DNA of 64,000 nucleotides from contig NC_012781.1 of NCBI RefSeq assembly GCF_000020605.1, positions 1,923,501 through 1,987,500 on the forward strand, given 5' to 3'. The position numbers and the translations under genes are program-made. Shown one piece after another: positions 39,370 through 48,403 of this stretch (position 1 is its first letter; each line of letters starts with the position of its first letter). The stretch comes from Agathobacter rectalis ATCC 33656 (GTDB lineage: Bacteria > Bacillota > Clostridia > Lachnospirales > Lachnospiraceae). The notes under the pieces are model-generated. The model ran no database searches. It saw only the letters and a list, made by a program, of their open reading frames with translations, and was not told where the DNA came from.

Positions 39370-40086
39370 TACCTCCTTTCTGTGATTCTAGGGTTATCCG
39401 CATAGACGCAAGCATGAACGCCTGCACGCCTTTCGGTTTCTCGTAAAATTCATCGGGGGTTATTCCTGTCTTTTGGAATATGTGATGCAGCAAGCACATC
39501 TTGCCCCCCGCTTCAATTAGTTTTTTGCTACTTCCTCAATGTTGCTCTCGTAGCCGCTGAGGGTGTCGATCGCATCAATAATGCGGTCTTTCTCGCCAGC
39601 TTTAAGTGTGTACTCGATTACATCCAGGCCGGACATAATCTGAAATCCTTTGCTTTCAAGTGCCTGCCATACCTTCTTGTTGTCCCATAACTTCTCTCTA
39701 TCCTCTGCGATAGTCGCCTTGTGGATGATTGCTGACTGGTACTTGATACGGTCTGTGTCCTCCGGCATCTTGATACCAAGCTGCTTATTACGAACATACT
39801 TTGTAAATTTCTTACGGCACTTGTCGTACTCCTCTGAGCCGAGAGGTCTGATAGAGAATGCAAAAGCGAGCTTGCCGTTTCTGACAATCTCAATCCTCTG
39901 TGTTTCCTCTTCATCGGAAGCGAAATCTGCAGCCGCAATCAGACCTGCGATGAAGTCCTCCTCATTCGCTCTGATTACCTGCTTTGTTTCCTCTTCGTTT
40001 GTCTCCACTGTGCTTACTGCAGGCTGAGTATTCTCCTCAGCTGTTGCCTCGCCTACTGTTACGCCTTTTACAAATTCTTTAGCCAT
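39347..40086 (-). CDS. Tail assembly chaperone, -1 frameshift fusion product (about 246 aa)
   Basis: The upstream chaperone ends GTA GCA AAA AAC TAA. The heptamer A AAA AAC (39520-39526) is a classic -1 slip site in the right frame, directly at the stop. After the slip the reading continues CTA ATT GAA GCG GGG..., encoding LIEAGGKMCLLHHIFQKTG and a further segment to a TAG at 39347, adding 57 residues. The extension is conserved in type in contractile-tailed phages (gpG-T-like). It overlaps the tape measure start. Confidence 0.85.
39517..40086 (-). CDS. Tail assembly chaperone, XkdN-like (189 aa)
   Basis: Start ATG 40086 after GGAGGACATTCAA. XkdN-like core: IRPLGSEEYDKCRKKFTKYVR and AIIHKATIAEDREKLWDNKKVW. 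It is the zero-frame product made alongside the longer frameshift fusion; the ratio helps tail assembly. The frame ends at the slip site. Confidence 0.9.
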   Translation of the reverse strand: MAKEFVKGVTVGEATAEENTQPAVSTVETNEEETKQVIRANEEDFIAGLIAAADFASDEEETQRIEIVRNGKLAFAFSIRPLGSEEYDKCRKKFTKYVRNKQLGIKMPEDTDRIKYQSAIIHKATIAEDREKLWDNKKVWQALESKGFQIMSGLDVIEYTLKAGEKDRIIDAIDTLSGYESNIEEVAKN

Positions 40087-40112
40087 TTGAATGTCCTCCA
40101 ATTCTTTTTGAT

Positions 40113-40141
40113 TAAATAAAGGGGAACCGCTCCGGCTCCCC
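40113..40141 (-). terminator. Terminator-like hairpin between tail tube and chaperone genes
   Basis: An 8-bp stem (40134-40141 with 40121-40128, one G-T) followed on the minus strand by TTTATTTA. Probably a partial terminator that reduces chaperone and downstream transcripts relative to the abundant tube. Confidence 0.55.
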
Positions 40142-40165
40142 TACTGGTTTCTTATGTGGTACCTC

Positions 40166-40630
40166 TTATCTGTCTACGCCGAGTAGTGACTGTAACTTAG
40201 GCGGTCTGTTGACAAAGAAGTTCCAGTTTCTCTTGATAACATCGCCGACAGTGACATTCTGAATGTCGATCTGTCCGGAAGGGATACACTCCTTGTAAAC
40301 CACACGCTCCTCTGAACCATTACGTCCGAGAAGTGAACCCTGGAAGTTCCAGTGCGGCGGGATCTGAGTCTCTAATGCCTCCATGACCTCTACAAAGAAC
40401 TGGTCGTCCTCCACTACGATCTGAGACATCGTGAGGCTGACAGCAAATGTGTTGGCTGTCTCGTGTTCCTGTGCGTCTCCAAGCACACTGTACTTGGCGT
40501 TGTTGTAGTTCACGTTAGATGTGAACGTATCAACTGTCGCAAGTAAAACGCCGTCCTCACTGTAGAACGCTCCATCCTTACCGGTACGTGCGTGTCTTGA
40601 GTCACCGGCGGCTCTCTCGTTTCTAATCAT
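40166..40630 (-). CDS. Phage tail tube protein, XkdM-like (154 aa)
   Basis: A 154-residue tube protein: GAFYSEDGVLLATVDTFT, ANTFAVSLTMSQIVVED, PPHWNFQGSLLGRNG and WNFFVNRPPK match XkdM/myovirus tube proteins. It follows the sheath gene, as in related phages. Confidence 0.9.
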   Translation of the reverse strand: MIRNERAAGDSRHARTGKDGAFYSEDGVLLATVDTFTSNVNYNNAKYSVLGDAQEHETANTFAVSLTMSQIVVEDDQFFVEVMEALETQIPPHWNFQGSLLGRNGSEERVVYKECIPSGQIDIQNVTVGDVIKRNWNFFVNRPPKLQSLLGVDR

Positions 40631-40646
40631 CGCTTTTTACCTCCTT

Positions 40647-42050
40647 CTACTCATTGGTGCTGAAACGGAAAATAAAGCTGAGGTAGATATGCTCCATAGA
40701 ATCCTTGTCGATTACATCGATGTCGAACCATGCGGAGTCACCGTCTGCTGTGTAAGCGGAACTCTCGCTTACTGTGCAGGCTACCAGCTTGCCTTCCTCT
40801 CTCATTGCATCACCGACTGCCTGCAGCTGAGAAATTACAGTTGCCCGACCGTTGGTGTCGTTGTCTACCTTGCCTACCAGGTTGTCAGAAGTGGTATTGA
40901 TACGTCTGATAAGCTCGAAACGAGTCTTAACACGGCGAATCTTTTTCCAGCCGTCGTCCTGGTTGTCCTTCGGCGTAATGAGGGTATTGATCGCATTATC
41001 AATCCACACCTGCTTAGCCTTGTTATAGCTGAGTACCAGGCAGCCTTTCTTCTCTGCGGCAATCATTTCAGTGTTTGTCAGCTTTTCCTTGATCTCGGAG
41101 AAGCCGCTGACTACTGTATGAGTGAGCGAAGAGTTTGCCGCTACTGCGCCGATCATACCAGCAATACGTGCTGCAGTCTGATAACCGTCGATCTCCGTAC
41201 CCTGCTCATTCACATGGGCATTAAGGACGTAGTGCATCTTCTCGTCATTGAATGAAGCGGCGTGTGCTTCCCTTGTTTCCAGGTCTACCGTGTGTTTCTC
41301 GGCAACGACCGCCTGTGTAAGGGATGCCGCATCAAAAATACGATTGATGAAGCTCTGCAGAAGCAGATGTACCGAAGTGTCCTCGGTATCGACGCAGATT
41401 GTGTTAAACTCATACGCCTCTACCTGCTTAAACGCATTGGAGTAGTCCCCATTCGTTACCTGTGGATCAGTTCCCTTTGTAAACTGGGACTGAGACACGT
41501 TCTGTAATGTTACGGTGCCGGACTTGATAACCTCTGCCTTGAAATTCTTGGAAGACGCCAGCGCATCCACAAGGGCATTAGCTTCGTCTGTTCCGGCGGT
41601 AAATTCCACCTTCTCAAACTCTGTTGTACCAGCATAAAAAATGCACTCTTTGAGAGTGCTGTCTGAGAGCTTTTCACGGACTGTTACTACAAAGTCCTTT
41701 GCTCCGGGATATTTTGCTGTGATGCTTACTGCATCTGTGCTTTCGCTGTCCTGCAACTTGATACTGCCCTGAGTGCCGCCGTTACCGACTCTGCAGGCGA
41801 TGATCGTCTTTGCGCCACCGGCGATTGCCTCTTTCATTGCGTCCGTAGTAAGTGCGGTACCGAATGTTCCTTCGTAGCCATCCTCTGCAGATAACTCGAT
41901 TGCCTCGTTGAGAGGACCGAAATCTGCACGGAAGATTACTGCGGTAACACCATTCATAACGCCAGCAGCGGCATTTCCGCCTTTCTTCTGAATGTTGAAA
42001 TAGGTACCGGGACGCACCTTAGTTTCGCCTAAAATGAATGTTCCTGCCAT
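40647..42050 (-). CDS. Phage tail sheath protein, XkdK-like (467 aa)
   Basis: A 467-residue sheath protein. N-terminal GETKVRPGTYFNIQKKGG, then the domain with GAKTIIACRVGNGGTQGS and the C-terminal RRVKTRFELIRRINTTSDNLVGKVDN and DIDVIDKDSMEHIYLSFIF that form the contractile shell. It defines the phage as a myovirus-type. Confidence 0.95.
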   Translation of the reverse strand: MAGTFILGETKVRPGTYFNIQKKGGNAAAGVMNGVTAVIFRADFGPLNEAIELSAEDGYEGTFGTALTTDAMKEAIAGGAKTIIACRVGNGGTQGSIKLQDSESTDAVSITAKYPGAKDFVVTVREKLSDSTLKECIFYAGTTEFEKVEFTAGTDEANALVDALASSKNFKAEVIKSGTVTLQNVSQSQFTKGTDPQVTNGDYSNAFKQVEAYEFNTICVDTEDTSVHLLLQSFINRIFDAASLTQAVVAEKHTVDLETREAHAASFNDEKMHYVLNAHVNEQGTEIDGYQTAARIAGMIGAVAANSSLTHTVVSGFSEIKEKLTNTEMIAAEKKGCLVLSYNKAKQVWIDNAINTLITPKDNQDDGWKKIRRVKTRFELIRRINTTSDNLVGKVDNDTNGRATVISQLQAVGDAMREEGKLVACTVSESSAYTADGDSAWFDIDVIDKDSMEHIYLSFIFRFSTNE

Positions 42051-42052
42051 TT

Positions 42053-42292
42053 TTACTTAACCTCCTTCTGTAAGAACTTGCTTACAATTTCCTTTGCCTC
42101 TGATACTGTGTACTCGGCTTTGCCGTCAGTTTTCAGAGCGGCTACAACGCATTCCTGCATTGTGCCGAATACGCTTCTTGCGTTGCCTGCAAGCTCGCTT
42201 ACTGTGTAAACGGACTCTGCAGGGGCCTTTTTCTCCGGCTTCTTTTCTGCCTTTGTTTCAGCAGGTGCCGGAGTTGCTGTTTCCTTAGCCAT
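42053..42292 (-). CDS. Small phage protein with Lys/Ala/Pro-rich N-terminus (79 aa)
   Basis: A flexible basic N-terminal tail (PAPAETKAEKKPEKKAPAES) precedes a short helical domain (YTVSELAGNARSVFGTMQECVVAAL). It lies between terminator and sheath; probably a minor structural or chaperone-type element. Family not recognised. Confidence 0.6.
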   Translation of the reverse strand: MAKETATPAPAETKAEKKPEKKAPAESVYTVSELAGNARSVFGTMQECVVAALKTDGKAEYTVSEAKEIVSKFLQKEVK

Positions 42293-42303
42293 GTTTTACC
42301 TCC

Positions 42304-43185
42304 TTAACTGTAATTTCCATGAGCTGCCATAAGCACGTGAGGCTTAGCCTTGTACCTAAGCAATCCATAGTGACCTGTGATGAATACCTGGCCTTCCTTC
42401 AAGTAGTCAGATTTGTAATTCACCTGCAGTCTCTTGATGAACATAGGCGAATAGTCCAGCATAATTACCTCTCCGTCGAGTGACAAATGGTTGGCAATAT
42501 CTGCGGCCATCTTCAATCTCACTGTGCTTTCCGGGCACAAAACATGGACGGCAATTCTACCGTCCATCCAAGCTACTGTATTCGTTTCTTCCTGCTTCTC
42601 AGATGAAATCAGTCTGCAGTAAACCACCGGCTGATCCGCTGAGGCTTCGGTTATCTCCTCCATCCGGTCATACCCCATCACCAGGCATTTCGGGTACAAT
42701 TCCTTGATGTACTTATCAACCGCCATTACTGGGTCCGGGTCGGACGTTTCCATAGACGGATATTCCAGGATGTCAAATCTGACTTCACAGCCGATTACAA
42801 CACCGGCTTTTCCTGCATCCTCGCCCATAGTGAACGCATCCGTTCTCGCCCAGGTAAAGCAGTACGGCGTACCGCCTTCCGGAAGAAGGATCACATCACG
42901 CAGGCATTCCTTCACGATAGGCGCTATGTCCTCCGGGAATACATCTGTTGTGTTCTGACAGAATATCGATACCGAAAGACTACCGGCACTGTTTCGTTCT
43001 TCGTTTGCCTGCAGGTCGTAGTTGTAAGTTACCATAGGGTACTGCGTTTCACCGCCCCACCCATCCTGTTCGTCGCCCGGTGCTTCCGGACTAAAAACAG
43101 CAGGCACACCGTTGTAGGTTGTAAGCCTCTCTGCGAGTGCTGCCGTACTGACGAACCTTTTCTGAATCAGTTCTTCCAGCTTCAC
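42304..43185 (-). CDS. Phage tail terminator/joining protein candidate (293 aa)
   Basis: A 293-residue protein positioned where tail-completion and terminator proteins are expected, just upstream of sheath. It has AVFSPEAPGDEQDGW and GCEVRFDILEYPS. No family is recognised with confidence. Confidence 0.6.
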   Translation of the reverse strand: MKLEELIQKRFVSTAALAERLTTYNGVPAVFSPEAPGDEQDGWGGETQYPMVTYNYDLQANEERNSAGSLSVSIFCQNTTDVFPEDIAPIVKECLRDVILLPEGGTPYCFTWARTDAFTMGEDAGKAGVVIGCEVRFDILEYPSMETSDPDPVMAVDKYIKELYPKCLVMGYDRMEEITEASADQPVVYCRLISSEKQEETNTVAWMDGRIAVHVLCPESTVRLKMAADIANHLSLDGEVIMLDYSPMFIKRLQVNYKSDYLKEGQVFITGHYGLLRYKAKPHVLMAAHGNYS

Positions 43186-43484
43186 TCTGTCGCTCCTTCC
43201 TCAGTGTCCTGCTTTTCGATGCCGTAGGTCTTGACCTCCGACATATCGTGTGAATATCGGATTTCCCACTGAGCGTCTACCGCTTCATCAATGGGAATCC
43301 GAAAGTGATTAGTTACATTGCCGATACCCGGATGATACTGGACGATCAGCTCCTTCTCGGTGGCTGATGTTACAAATCCGGCTTTACCTTCCGGCCATGT
43401 GCGATGCTTGCCATAGACCAAATCGCCCCTGGCAATCTCGCTCAAATCGAAGGTTGCTATCGGCTGTTCTACTACCAGTGCCAT
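43182..43484 (-). CDS. Phage hypothetical protein (100 aa)
   Basis: A 100-residue beta-rich protein of unknown role in the head-tail joining block; overlaps the downstream gene by 4 bases. Confidence 0.6.
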   Translation of the reverse strand: MALVVEQPIATFDLSEIARGDLVYGKHRTWPEGKAGFVTSATEKELIVQYHPGIGNVTNHFRIPIDEAVDAQWEIRYSHDMSEVKTYGIEKQDTEEGATE

Positions 43485-43497
43485 ATATCATGCCTCC

Positions 43498-43956
43498 TTA
43501 GCCATACGGCTCCTTGTAAATTTTCTCAATTTCCGGGGTTGCCTTCTCCTTGATCTTGTCTACGAATGGTCTTGCTGCCATTTTCTTCGTTCCGTTTTCA
43601 AGGTAGCCAGCATACTTCTCTTGGCTTTCCAGCTCTGCAATGATTTGGACTCCGCCACCAGCGGTACTGCCTTCGCTCTTTACCTGGCCATTCCAGTGCA
43701 TACGGAGATTTCCTGTACGTCTTGCCGGTGGTTCTCCTGGTGCCGAAGCTGTGTAGGTCGCTTTGCTGTGCGGCTTGCGATATGTTCGCCCGCTTCTCTG
43801 ACCTTTTAGCACTTCCAGTTCTGCGTTTCTCATAGCATTCACTGCCCTAACGCCCCTGGCTACGACTTGCCGGTTGATTTTGGCTACCTGTCCTTTGACT
43901 GTTGCCCTTATGGCACTTCCTGCGCTCCCTGCTTTTCCATCGTTCCACAGTTTCAC
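43498..43956 (-). CDS. HK97 gp10-like tail-completion protein (152 aa)
   Basis: N-terminal helix, then SAPGEPPARRTGNLRMHW and the C-terminal YAGYLENGTKKMAARPFVDKIKEK, the signature of HK97 gp10-type (XkdI-like) head-tail connector or completion proteins. Four-base overlap upstream. Confidence 0.85.
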   Translation of the reverse strand: MKLWNDGKAGSAGSAIRATVKGQVAKINRQVVARGVRAVNAMRNAELEVLKGQRSGRTYRKPHSKATYTASAPGEPPARRTGNLRMHWNGQVKSEGSTAGGGVQIIAELESQEKYAGYLENGTKKMAARPFVDKIKEKATPEIEKIYKEPYG

Positions 43957-44309
43957 TTGACATCCTTCCTTTCCTCGGCGTAGTAGATTGTGGATATACC
44001 CAAGCTACCCACCTCGTCCAGGTCGATGATGTAAAACGTGCGATTTCCGAGTATGAGTTTATCGGACTTCTTTGCTTCCGGACTTCCCGCCTGCACAATC
44101 GTATGGGTGCAAACACGGTCTCTCGTTGAATGAGATTCCTTCTGTTCCTTCGTGGACTCGGCAAGACATCCTCTGATGATCTTTGAGCCGTCTCCTTTCG
44201 GGTCGTTTACTACCCTTCCGCTCGCTGTTACAACCTGCGTATTTGACTCGACAACAAAATCCTTGAATAAGTTTCCCGGCCTTAAATACATAAATCTCGC
44301 ATTTATCAT
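43953..44309 (-). CDS. Head-closure (stopper) protein candidate (118 aa)
   Basis: Start ATG 44309 overlaps the upstream stop (ATGA); codons before it belong to the neighbouring gene in another frame. A beta-rich small protein with a FYIIDLDEVGSLGISTIYYAEE C-terminus, typical of gp16/XkdH-like head-closure proteins by position. Confidence 0.65.
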   Translation of the reverse strand: MINARFMYLRPGNLFKDFVVESNTQVVTASGRVVNDPKGDGSKIIRGCLAESTKEQKESHSTRDRVCTHTIVQAGSPEAKKSDKLILGNRTFYIIDLDEVGSLGISTIYYAEERKDVK

Positions 44310-44716
44310 CCGTTCCACACCCTCTCGTTTTCGTGCATTCCGGTATGGAAGTAAGGCGGACCATCTACCCCATTTCCGAACCGTGGCACTGACACTGATT
44401 CTGCCTGGACCTCTTTTTTCAGCTTGTCGTAATCTTCTTTCCAAAGTTTCGCCCTGCCATTCATATCCAGGCTGAGAGGACCGGTCTTTGTGTTGACCTC
44501 ATACGCAAAACGACGGCACAAACTTTCAAGAAGCATCAGCTTCGCACGCTTCCACTTATTCGGGTATGCGTCGATTGCTGCTTGTATCTCCTCGTCGGTC
44601 AATGCCGTCGTATCTGCCAGGCCCTCTACCATCGTGTCTCCAAGTTCAAACCTCATACGGTCTTTGCCAAACTCCGTGATGTTTCCCGGCTCATATGTGT
44701 ATGCACCTTTTGACAT
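44306..44716 (-). CDS. Head-tail connector protein candidate, gp6/YqbG-like (136 aa)
   Basis: A 136-residue helical protein with LTDEEIQAAIDAYPNKWKRAKLMLLESLCRR, the typical N-terminal helix pair of gp6/YqbG connectors, next to the major capsid block. One-base overlap with the downstream gene. Confidence 0.7.
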   Translation of the reverse strand: MSKGAYTYEPGNITEFGKDRMRFELGDTMVEGLADTTALTDEEIQAAIDAYPNKWKRAKLMLLESLCRRFAYEVNTKTGPLSLDMNGRAKLWKEDYDKLKKEVQAESVSVPRFGNGVDGPPYFHTGMHENERVWNG

Positions 44717-45315
44717 TAGGTATCAGCTCCCTCCGTAATGCTGTCTGTGGTTGCGTTACCGCCTACGGATTCGTTTGAATTGCCGTCAGCGGAGAATAAA
44801 GTGTCGTGCTGTTTCTGAGCCGCTTTCTTGACTGTAACGCGTGTGTCTAAGGCGTGAAGCAAAATCAGAACGCTGTCGGACTGTACGTTGGCTACTGCCT
44901 TTGCACCATCGTCCGCATTCATCTGCAGTACATCGACCACAGACTGAATATCCTCTGCACTGCAGGAAACCGCCGTCACATTGTCACCCTCGCCCTTGAC
45001 TGTCACGGTAAAACCAGCATTGTCGGAGTCGAACGGTTTAAGCTCTGCGACTGCGGACTGGATCATCTCGTCCACCTGCTCCTGCGTAAATCCTTTGCTT
45101 GCATTGGCGACTGCATCGGCCATCATCTTGTCTACCTGCTCCTGCGAATAAAGGGCACCGGACTGTTCCGGTACCCCTGCTTCGTCATTTGCGATTGAGA
45201 TTACGCCGAGTTTTTCTTCCCTCTCGACATTTAACACAATGTCTGCCGGGATTTCATCCCCTGCGAAGAATTTTCTGCCGCCATAACTGCAGCGTTTCTT
45301 TGCAATCAATTTCAT
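44716..45315 (-). CDS. Phage hypothetical protein (199 aa)
   Basis: Start chosen at ATG 45315 after AAGGAGGTTCGCC. The N-terminus (MKLIAKKRCSYGGRKFFAGDEIP) resembles small head proteins, and a tandem EQVDKMMADAVANASKGFTQEQVDEMIQSAV repeat lies in the middle. Role unknown. Confidence 0.65.
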   Translation of the reverse strand: MKLIAKKRCSYGGRKFFAGDEIPADIVLNVEREEKLGVISIANDEAGVPEQSGALYSQEQVDKMMADAVANASKGFTQEQVDEMIQSAVAELKPFDSDNAGFTVTVKGEGDNVTAVSCSAEDIQSVVDVLQMNADDGAKAVANVQSDSVLILLHALDTRVTVKKAAQKQHDTLFSADGNSNESVGGNATTDSITEGADT

Positions 45316-45326
45316 GGCGAACCTCC

Positions 45327-46352
45327 TTATACAGCGTCGCAACCGAAGAATGCGAGATCATCTGCGGTTTTCTTCATGTCGTATGCCATAAGACCCTCAA
45401 CGAGCTCTGAATGTGTTCCCGGTGCGCCAGGATAATTCAGAATCGGAAGCAAAATTCCATTCTCCAGCATATCCCATGTGAAGATGTAACCTGCAGAAGG
45501 CTCCTCGACGGAAGGTGTGTCTGTCGCATATGCTAACAGGAATGAGTTCGGATCCCCGATATATCCCATATCTGCATTCTGTCCTAATCCAGCTTTGTTC
45601 TGAACAGTTCTGTCGAGGACAATTCTGTCAATTTCAAAGAGCTGTGCCAGTACGTTAAGATTTACTTTTGCCGGGTTAGGAGTAGAACCGCCGTATTTTA
45701 CCCTCTCGAGGATTGCCGGGTGCTCTTTTAACGCATTGTAGACGTTTACACCCAATCCAAGTCTGTTAGGGGTGCGGCCGGTTTCCTCATTGATCTCAGT
45801 CATTTTGTTCTGGAAGAAAGCGATCGGGTCACTGTTTCCGTTGCTGAACTTGATAAACTGTCCGGATGTAACAGACACGGAATCGGTGCCTGTTGCCTCG
45901 TTTTTCCATACTCCTTTGCGCATGAAAGATTTTGAAAACTCTGCATCCTGGTGGATGTTTGCCTGTGTTGCAATCACCTTAGTTCTCTGCTGGCGTGGGT
46001 CTTTGGTGTGAGGTCCCTGTCTGCGGTTAAGGTCTGTCTGACGGATATTATCAATACCCATCATCATCTGATCTACGTGGCAGGCATAGTTCTCTGTATG
46101 CTCTGAGATTACTGCCGGGTCAACTGAACCGTATGCCGGTTTTCTATTCCAGTTATCACGTAACAAATCCTCTTTGTCAAATACATAGTAATTGTCAGAG
46201 GACAGCTGCACCGGGCAAACAGGAAACATATTCTTTGCAAAAGATGTTGTTTCCTGCTGATAGTAAGCCAGCGCCATTGTTGAAAGCGCTGTGTGCGGTC
46301 TAAATGCACCCTTTGCGATTTCTGCCTGGATGCTTTTCGTTGTTCTTTTCAT
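45327..46352 (-). CDS. Major capsid protein (341 aa)
   Basis: A 341-residue capsid protein following the decoration protein: N-terminal KGAFRPHTALSTMALAYYQ, central INEETGRTPNRLGLGVNVYNALKEHPAILERVKYGG and DRIVLDRTVQNKAGLG. It matches major capsid proteins of gpE/HK97-fold phages with the same order of genes. Confidence 0.9.
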   Translation of the reverse strand: MKRTTKSIQAEIAKGAFRPHTALSTMALAYYQQETTSFAKNMFPVCPVQLSSDNYYVFDKEDLLRDNWNRKPAYGSVDPAVISEHTENYACHVDQMMMGIDNIRQTDLNRRQGPHTKDPRQQRTKVIATQANIHQDAEFSKSFMRKGVWKNEATGTDSVSVTSGQFIKFSNGNSDPIAFFQNKMTEINEETGRTPNRLGLGVNVYNALKEHPAILERVKYGGSTPNPAKVNLNVLAQLFEIDRIVLDRTVQNKAGLGQNADMGYIGDPNSFLLAYATDTPSVEEPSAGYIFTWDMLENGILLPILNYPGAPGTHSELVEGLMAYDMKKTADDLAFFGCDAV

Positions 46353-46370
46353 TTACCATTTCCTCCTTCT

Positions 46371-46802
46371 TTATTTTGTGGCATTCTTCTGATACTTGGA
46401 AATCTGAACTCTAACATAGTCATTCTCAGCTGCATTGCTGAGCGCCACGCCGATCACATAATCTCCGTCAGCTGCCTTTGTTGCTTTTCCTGCGGTTGCA
46501 GTTACCTCTTCGCCCTTCTTGATGGCTCCGCCAGCAAGAATGTAGCCGATGTCCTTAATCTGAACATCTACCTGGTCGCCCTTTGCAACCTTTCCGGACT
46601 CTGCTCCGGAGATGTCGTTATAGCCTGCCTCAATAATTGCAATGCCTACGATAGGTGCTGTGCCGTCGGTTGCTACGACTACATCTCCATTCTCGTCATA
46701 TTTGAGAATGAGGTTTCTCACATCGTCGATAGCAGCACCGGCCTGCTCTGCGATTGTCACAGACTGGTTAATCTGTGAGCCGTTGAAGTTTCTCTTTGCC
46801 AT
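46371..46802 (-). CDS. Capsid decoration protein (143 aa)
   Basis: A 143-residue beta-rich protein (ILKYDENGDVVVATDGTAPIVGIA, GDQVDVQIKDIGYILAGGAIKKGE, GDYVIGVALSNAAENDYVRV) of the type that stabilises capsids between capsomers (gpD/DUF2190-like). It lies between the scaffold/protease gene and the major capsid. Confidence 0.8.
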   Translation of the reverse strand: MAKRNFNGSQINQSVTIAEQAGAAIDDVRNLILKYDENGDVVVATDGTAPIVGIAIIEAGYNDISGAESGKVAKGDQVDVQIKDIGYILAGGAIKKGEEVTATAGKATKAADGDYVIGVALSNAAENDYVRVQISKYQKNATK

Positions 46803-46819
46803 GGTCTTTTCCTCCTTCC

Positions 46820-48076
46820 TTAAAATCCTTCCTCAGCGTCGTATGCGTCCATAAGGTCCGGGTTATCTTCCCAAGCCTTAGCCAGCGCATCCGTATAGCT
46901 CATGGAAGGTTCTTTCTGCATATAGCTCTTGGCGATACCTTCGATCTTGCCCTCTGCATCACTTACGTGCACAGAGCCGTGGCCGGGCTTGCCTACCTCG
47001 GAAAAAACGCCGGACTTGTTGACCGCTTCCACGGTGGCATCAAGAACGGCGATCATATCGTTGTATGCAGTTCCACCGGTAGCTCTGAGAGATTTGAGCA
47101 TAGGTACAAGCTCCTCTTTCTTCTTGCCGATGATTTCATACTTGCCTGCTGCGGCTTCAAGTTCTCTGTTCTCAGCATCCTCACGGAACTTTCTGAGTGC
47201 TTCGATTTCTGCCTTAACAGCAGGATTGAGTCCCTTGTAGATGTCCTCGCCATCTGCAGGTGTTTCCTGGTTCTGCTCAGGCTTCTCAACAGACTTTGTT
47301 ACCGCAGGTTTTCCCTCCGGAGTCTGCTCTGTCTGAGCCGGGTCGTCTTCCACGCCGTATCTCTTCTCAATATCTTCGAGAATGAGAAGCTCAGCCTGGG
47401 TCATTTTGCTCTTGTCGATCTTCATATCTTCGTTGTCTCCTTTCGACTGTTTCTTTTTGCCCTGGTCCTTTTTGTCCTCTGTGTCTACCTCCGGATCGTC
47501 TCCTTCACCGGCAGGCTTTCCAGCGGCGGTCTGTGCCTTCTCGATGTTGTCATTCAGCCTTGCAGCCGCAGACTTCATCATTGCCAGGTCACTCTCCGTC
47601 ACCTCGTCACTCTTTACGATGTTGATTACCTTTCCGCCGGACCAGTTGCTAATCGCTTCCTTCACTACTGCAGTGAACTCGTCAAGGCTCTCATTCATCG
47701 CTGTTGCTGCGCCGGTGCTATCCAGCTCCTCATCATTCAGAATCGAACAGAGGCTTGCCTGCAGTGCGTAGCATATATCCCAAATTTCATCAGCAATCTT
47801 TCTGTTCTTGATTTCATTGAAACGCTCGTTGAAACTAACAGAGTTGCCTTTCAGAACTTCCTCTACTGCACTGTCGATCTCTTCCTGGTTCATGCCGGCC
47901 TTTTTGCCGATGAAACCGAACAATCGGCTGACAAAACCATTCTTATCGCCATTCTCTCCTGTGGACTGCCCCTTTTCGCCTTTACTCTTTGTTAGCTTAA
48001 TGTGAGCATCCGGATTTGCACCTTCATCTACAAAATCAACCTTGCTGATTCTGAGATTTTTTAACTTTGTTGCCAC
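46820..48076 (-). CDS. Scaffold/prohead-associated protein (418 aa)
   Basis: Start taken as GTG 48076 (7 bases after AGGAGG). The N-terminus KVDFVDEGANPDAHIKLTK recalls the XkdF prohead-protease start, and the rest is a long charged, coiled-coil-rich protein typical of a scaffold (CFLN...EEELVPMLKSLRATGG). It may be a self-processing scaffold. A gene for the actual protease lies just upstream. Confidence 0.7.
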   Translation of the reverse strand: MATKLKNLRISKVDFVDEGANPDAHIKLTKSKGEKGQSTGENGDKNGFVSRLFGFIGKKAGMNQEEIDSAVEEVLKGNSVSFNERFNEIKNRKIADEIWDICYALQASLCSILNDEELDSTGAATAMNESLDEFTAVVKEAISNWSGGKVINIVKSDEVTESDLAMMKSAAARLNDNIEKAQTAAGKPAGEGDDPEVDTEDKKDQGKKKQSKGDNEDMKIDKSKMTQAELLILEDIEKRYGVEDDPAQTEQTPEGKPAVTKSVEKPEQNQETPADGEDIYKGLNPAVKAEIEALRKFREDAENRELEAAAGKYEIIGKKKEELVPMLKSLRATGGTAYNDMIAVLDATVEAVNKSGVFSEVGKPGHGSVHVSDAEGKIEGIAKSYMQKEPSMSYTDALAKAWEDNPDLMDAYDAEEGF

Positions 48077-48105
48077 TTTGCTTCCTCCTTTCCGCAAGAT
48101 TTATA

Positions 48106-48318
48106 TTAAAAAAGACACCTTTGCGGTGCCTCTCCTAATAACGGAATGATGTTTCTGTTGCTGATAAACTCTTCTAACTGCTCTACTGTGGACTCTTGCA
48201 GGTTATTCAAACCGTAGCGGTCCATAAATTCGAGCAGGAAATCAGAAAAAGGCACCATATCGGATGCCTTGCTGATCTGTTTTATCAATTTGTTCTTTTT
48301 GCTTAGATTTGTCTCCAT
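48106..48318 (-). CDS. Small phage protein (70 aa) overlapping a terminator
   Basis: A 70-residue acidic helical protein whose last codons (GEAPQRCLF, TAA) form part of the hairpin and T-run of the terminator at 48108-48130. It has a weak ribosome site; role unknown. Confidence 0.6.
   Translation of the reverse strand: METNLSKKNKLIKQISKASDMVPFSDFLLEFMDRYGLNNLQESTVEQLEEFISNRNIIPLLGEAPQRCLF
48108..48130 (-). terminator. Terminator hairpin overlapping the end of the 70-aa gene
   Basis: A 6-bp stem (48125-48130 with 48114-48119, one G-T) and 5-base loop, followed by TTTTTT on the minus strand. Its position between head-morphogenesis genes suggests partial attenuation. Confidence 0.65.
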
Positions 48319-48403
48319 AATGTGAACTACCTATGCCCTTATTACACTCTCGTATGTGGAATTATAAGGTTAAGACTGCTGAAAAACTCAATACGCCCCA
48401 TTT

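Noticed and set aside
46796-47995. 399-residue plus-strand frame opposite the scaffold gene
   Set aside because: Antisense to a well-supported phage gene with correct order and ribosome site.
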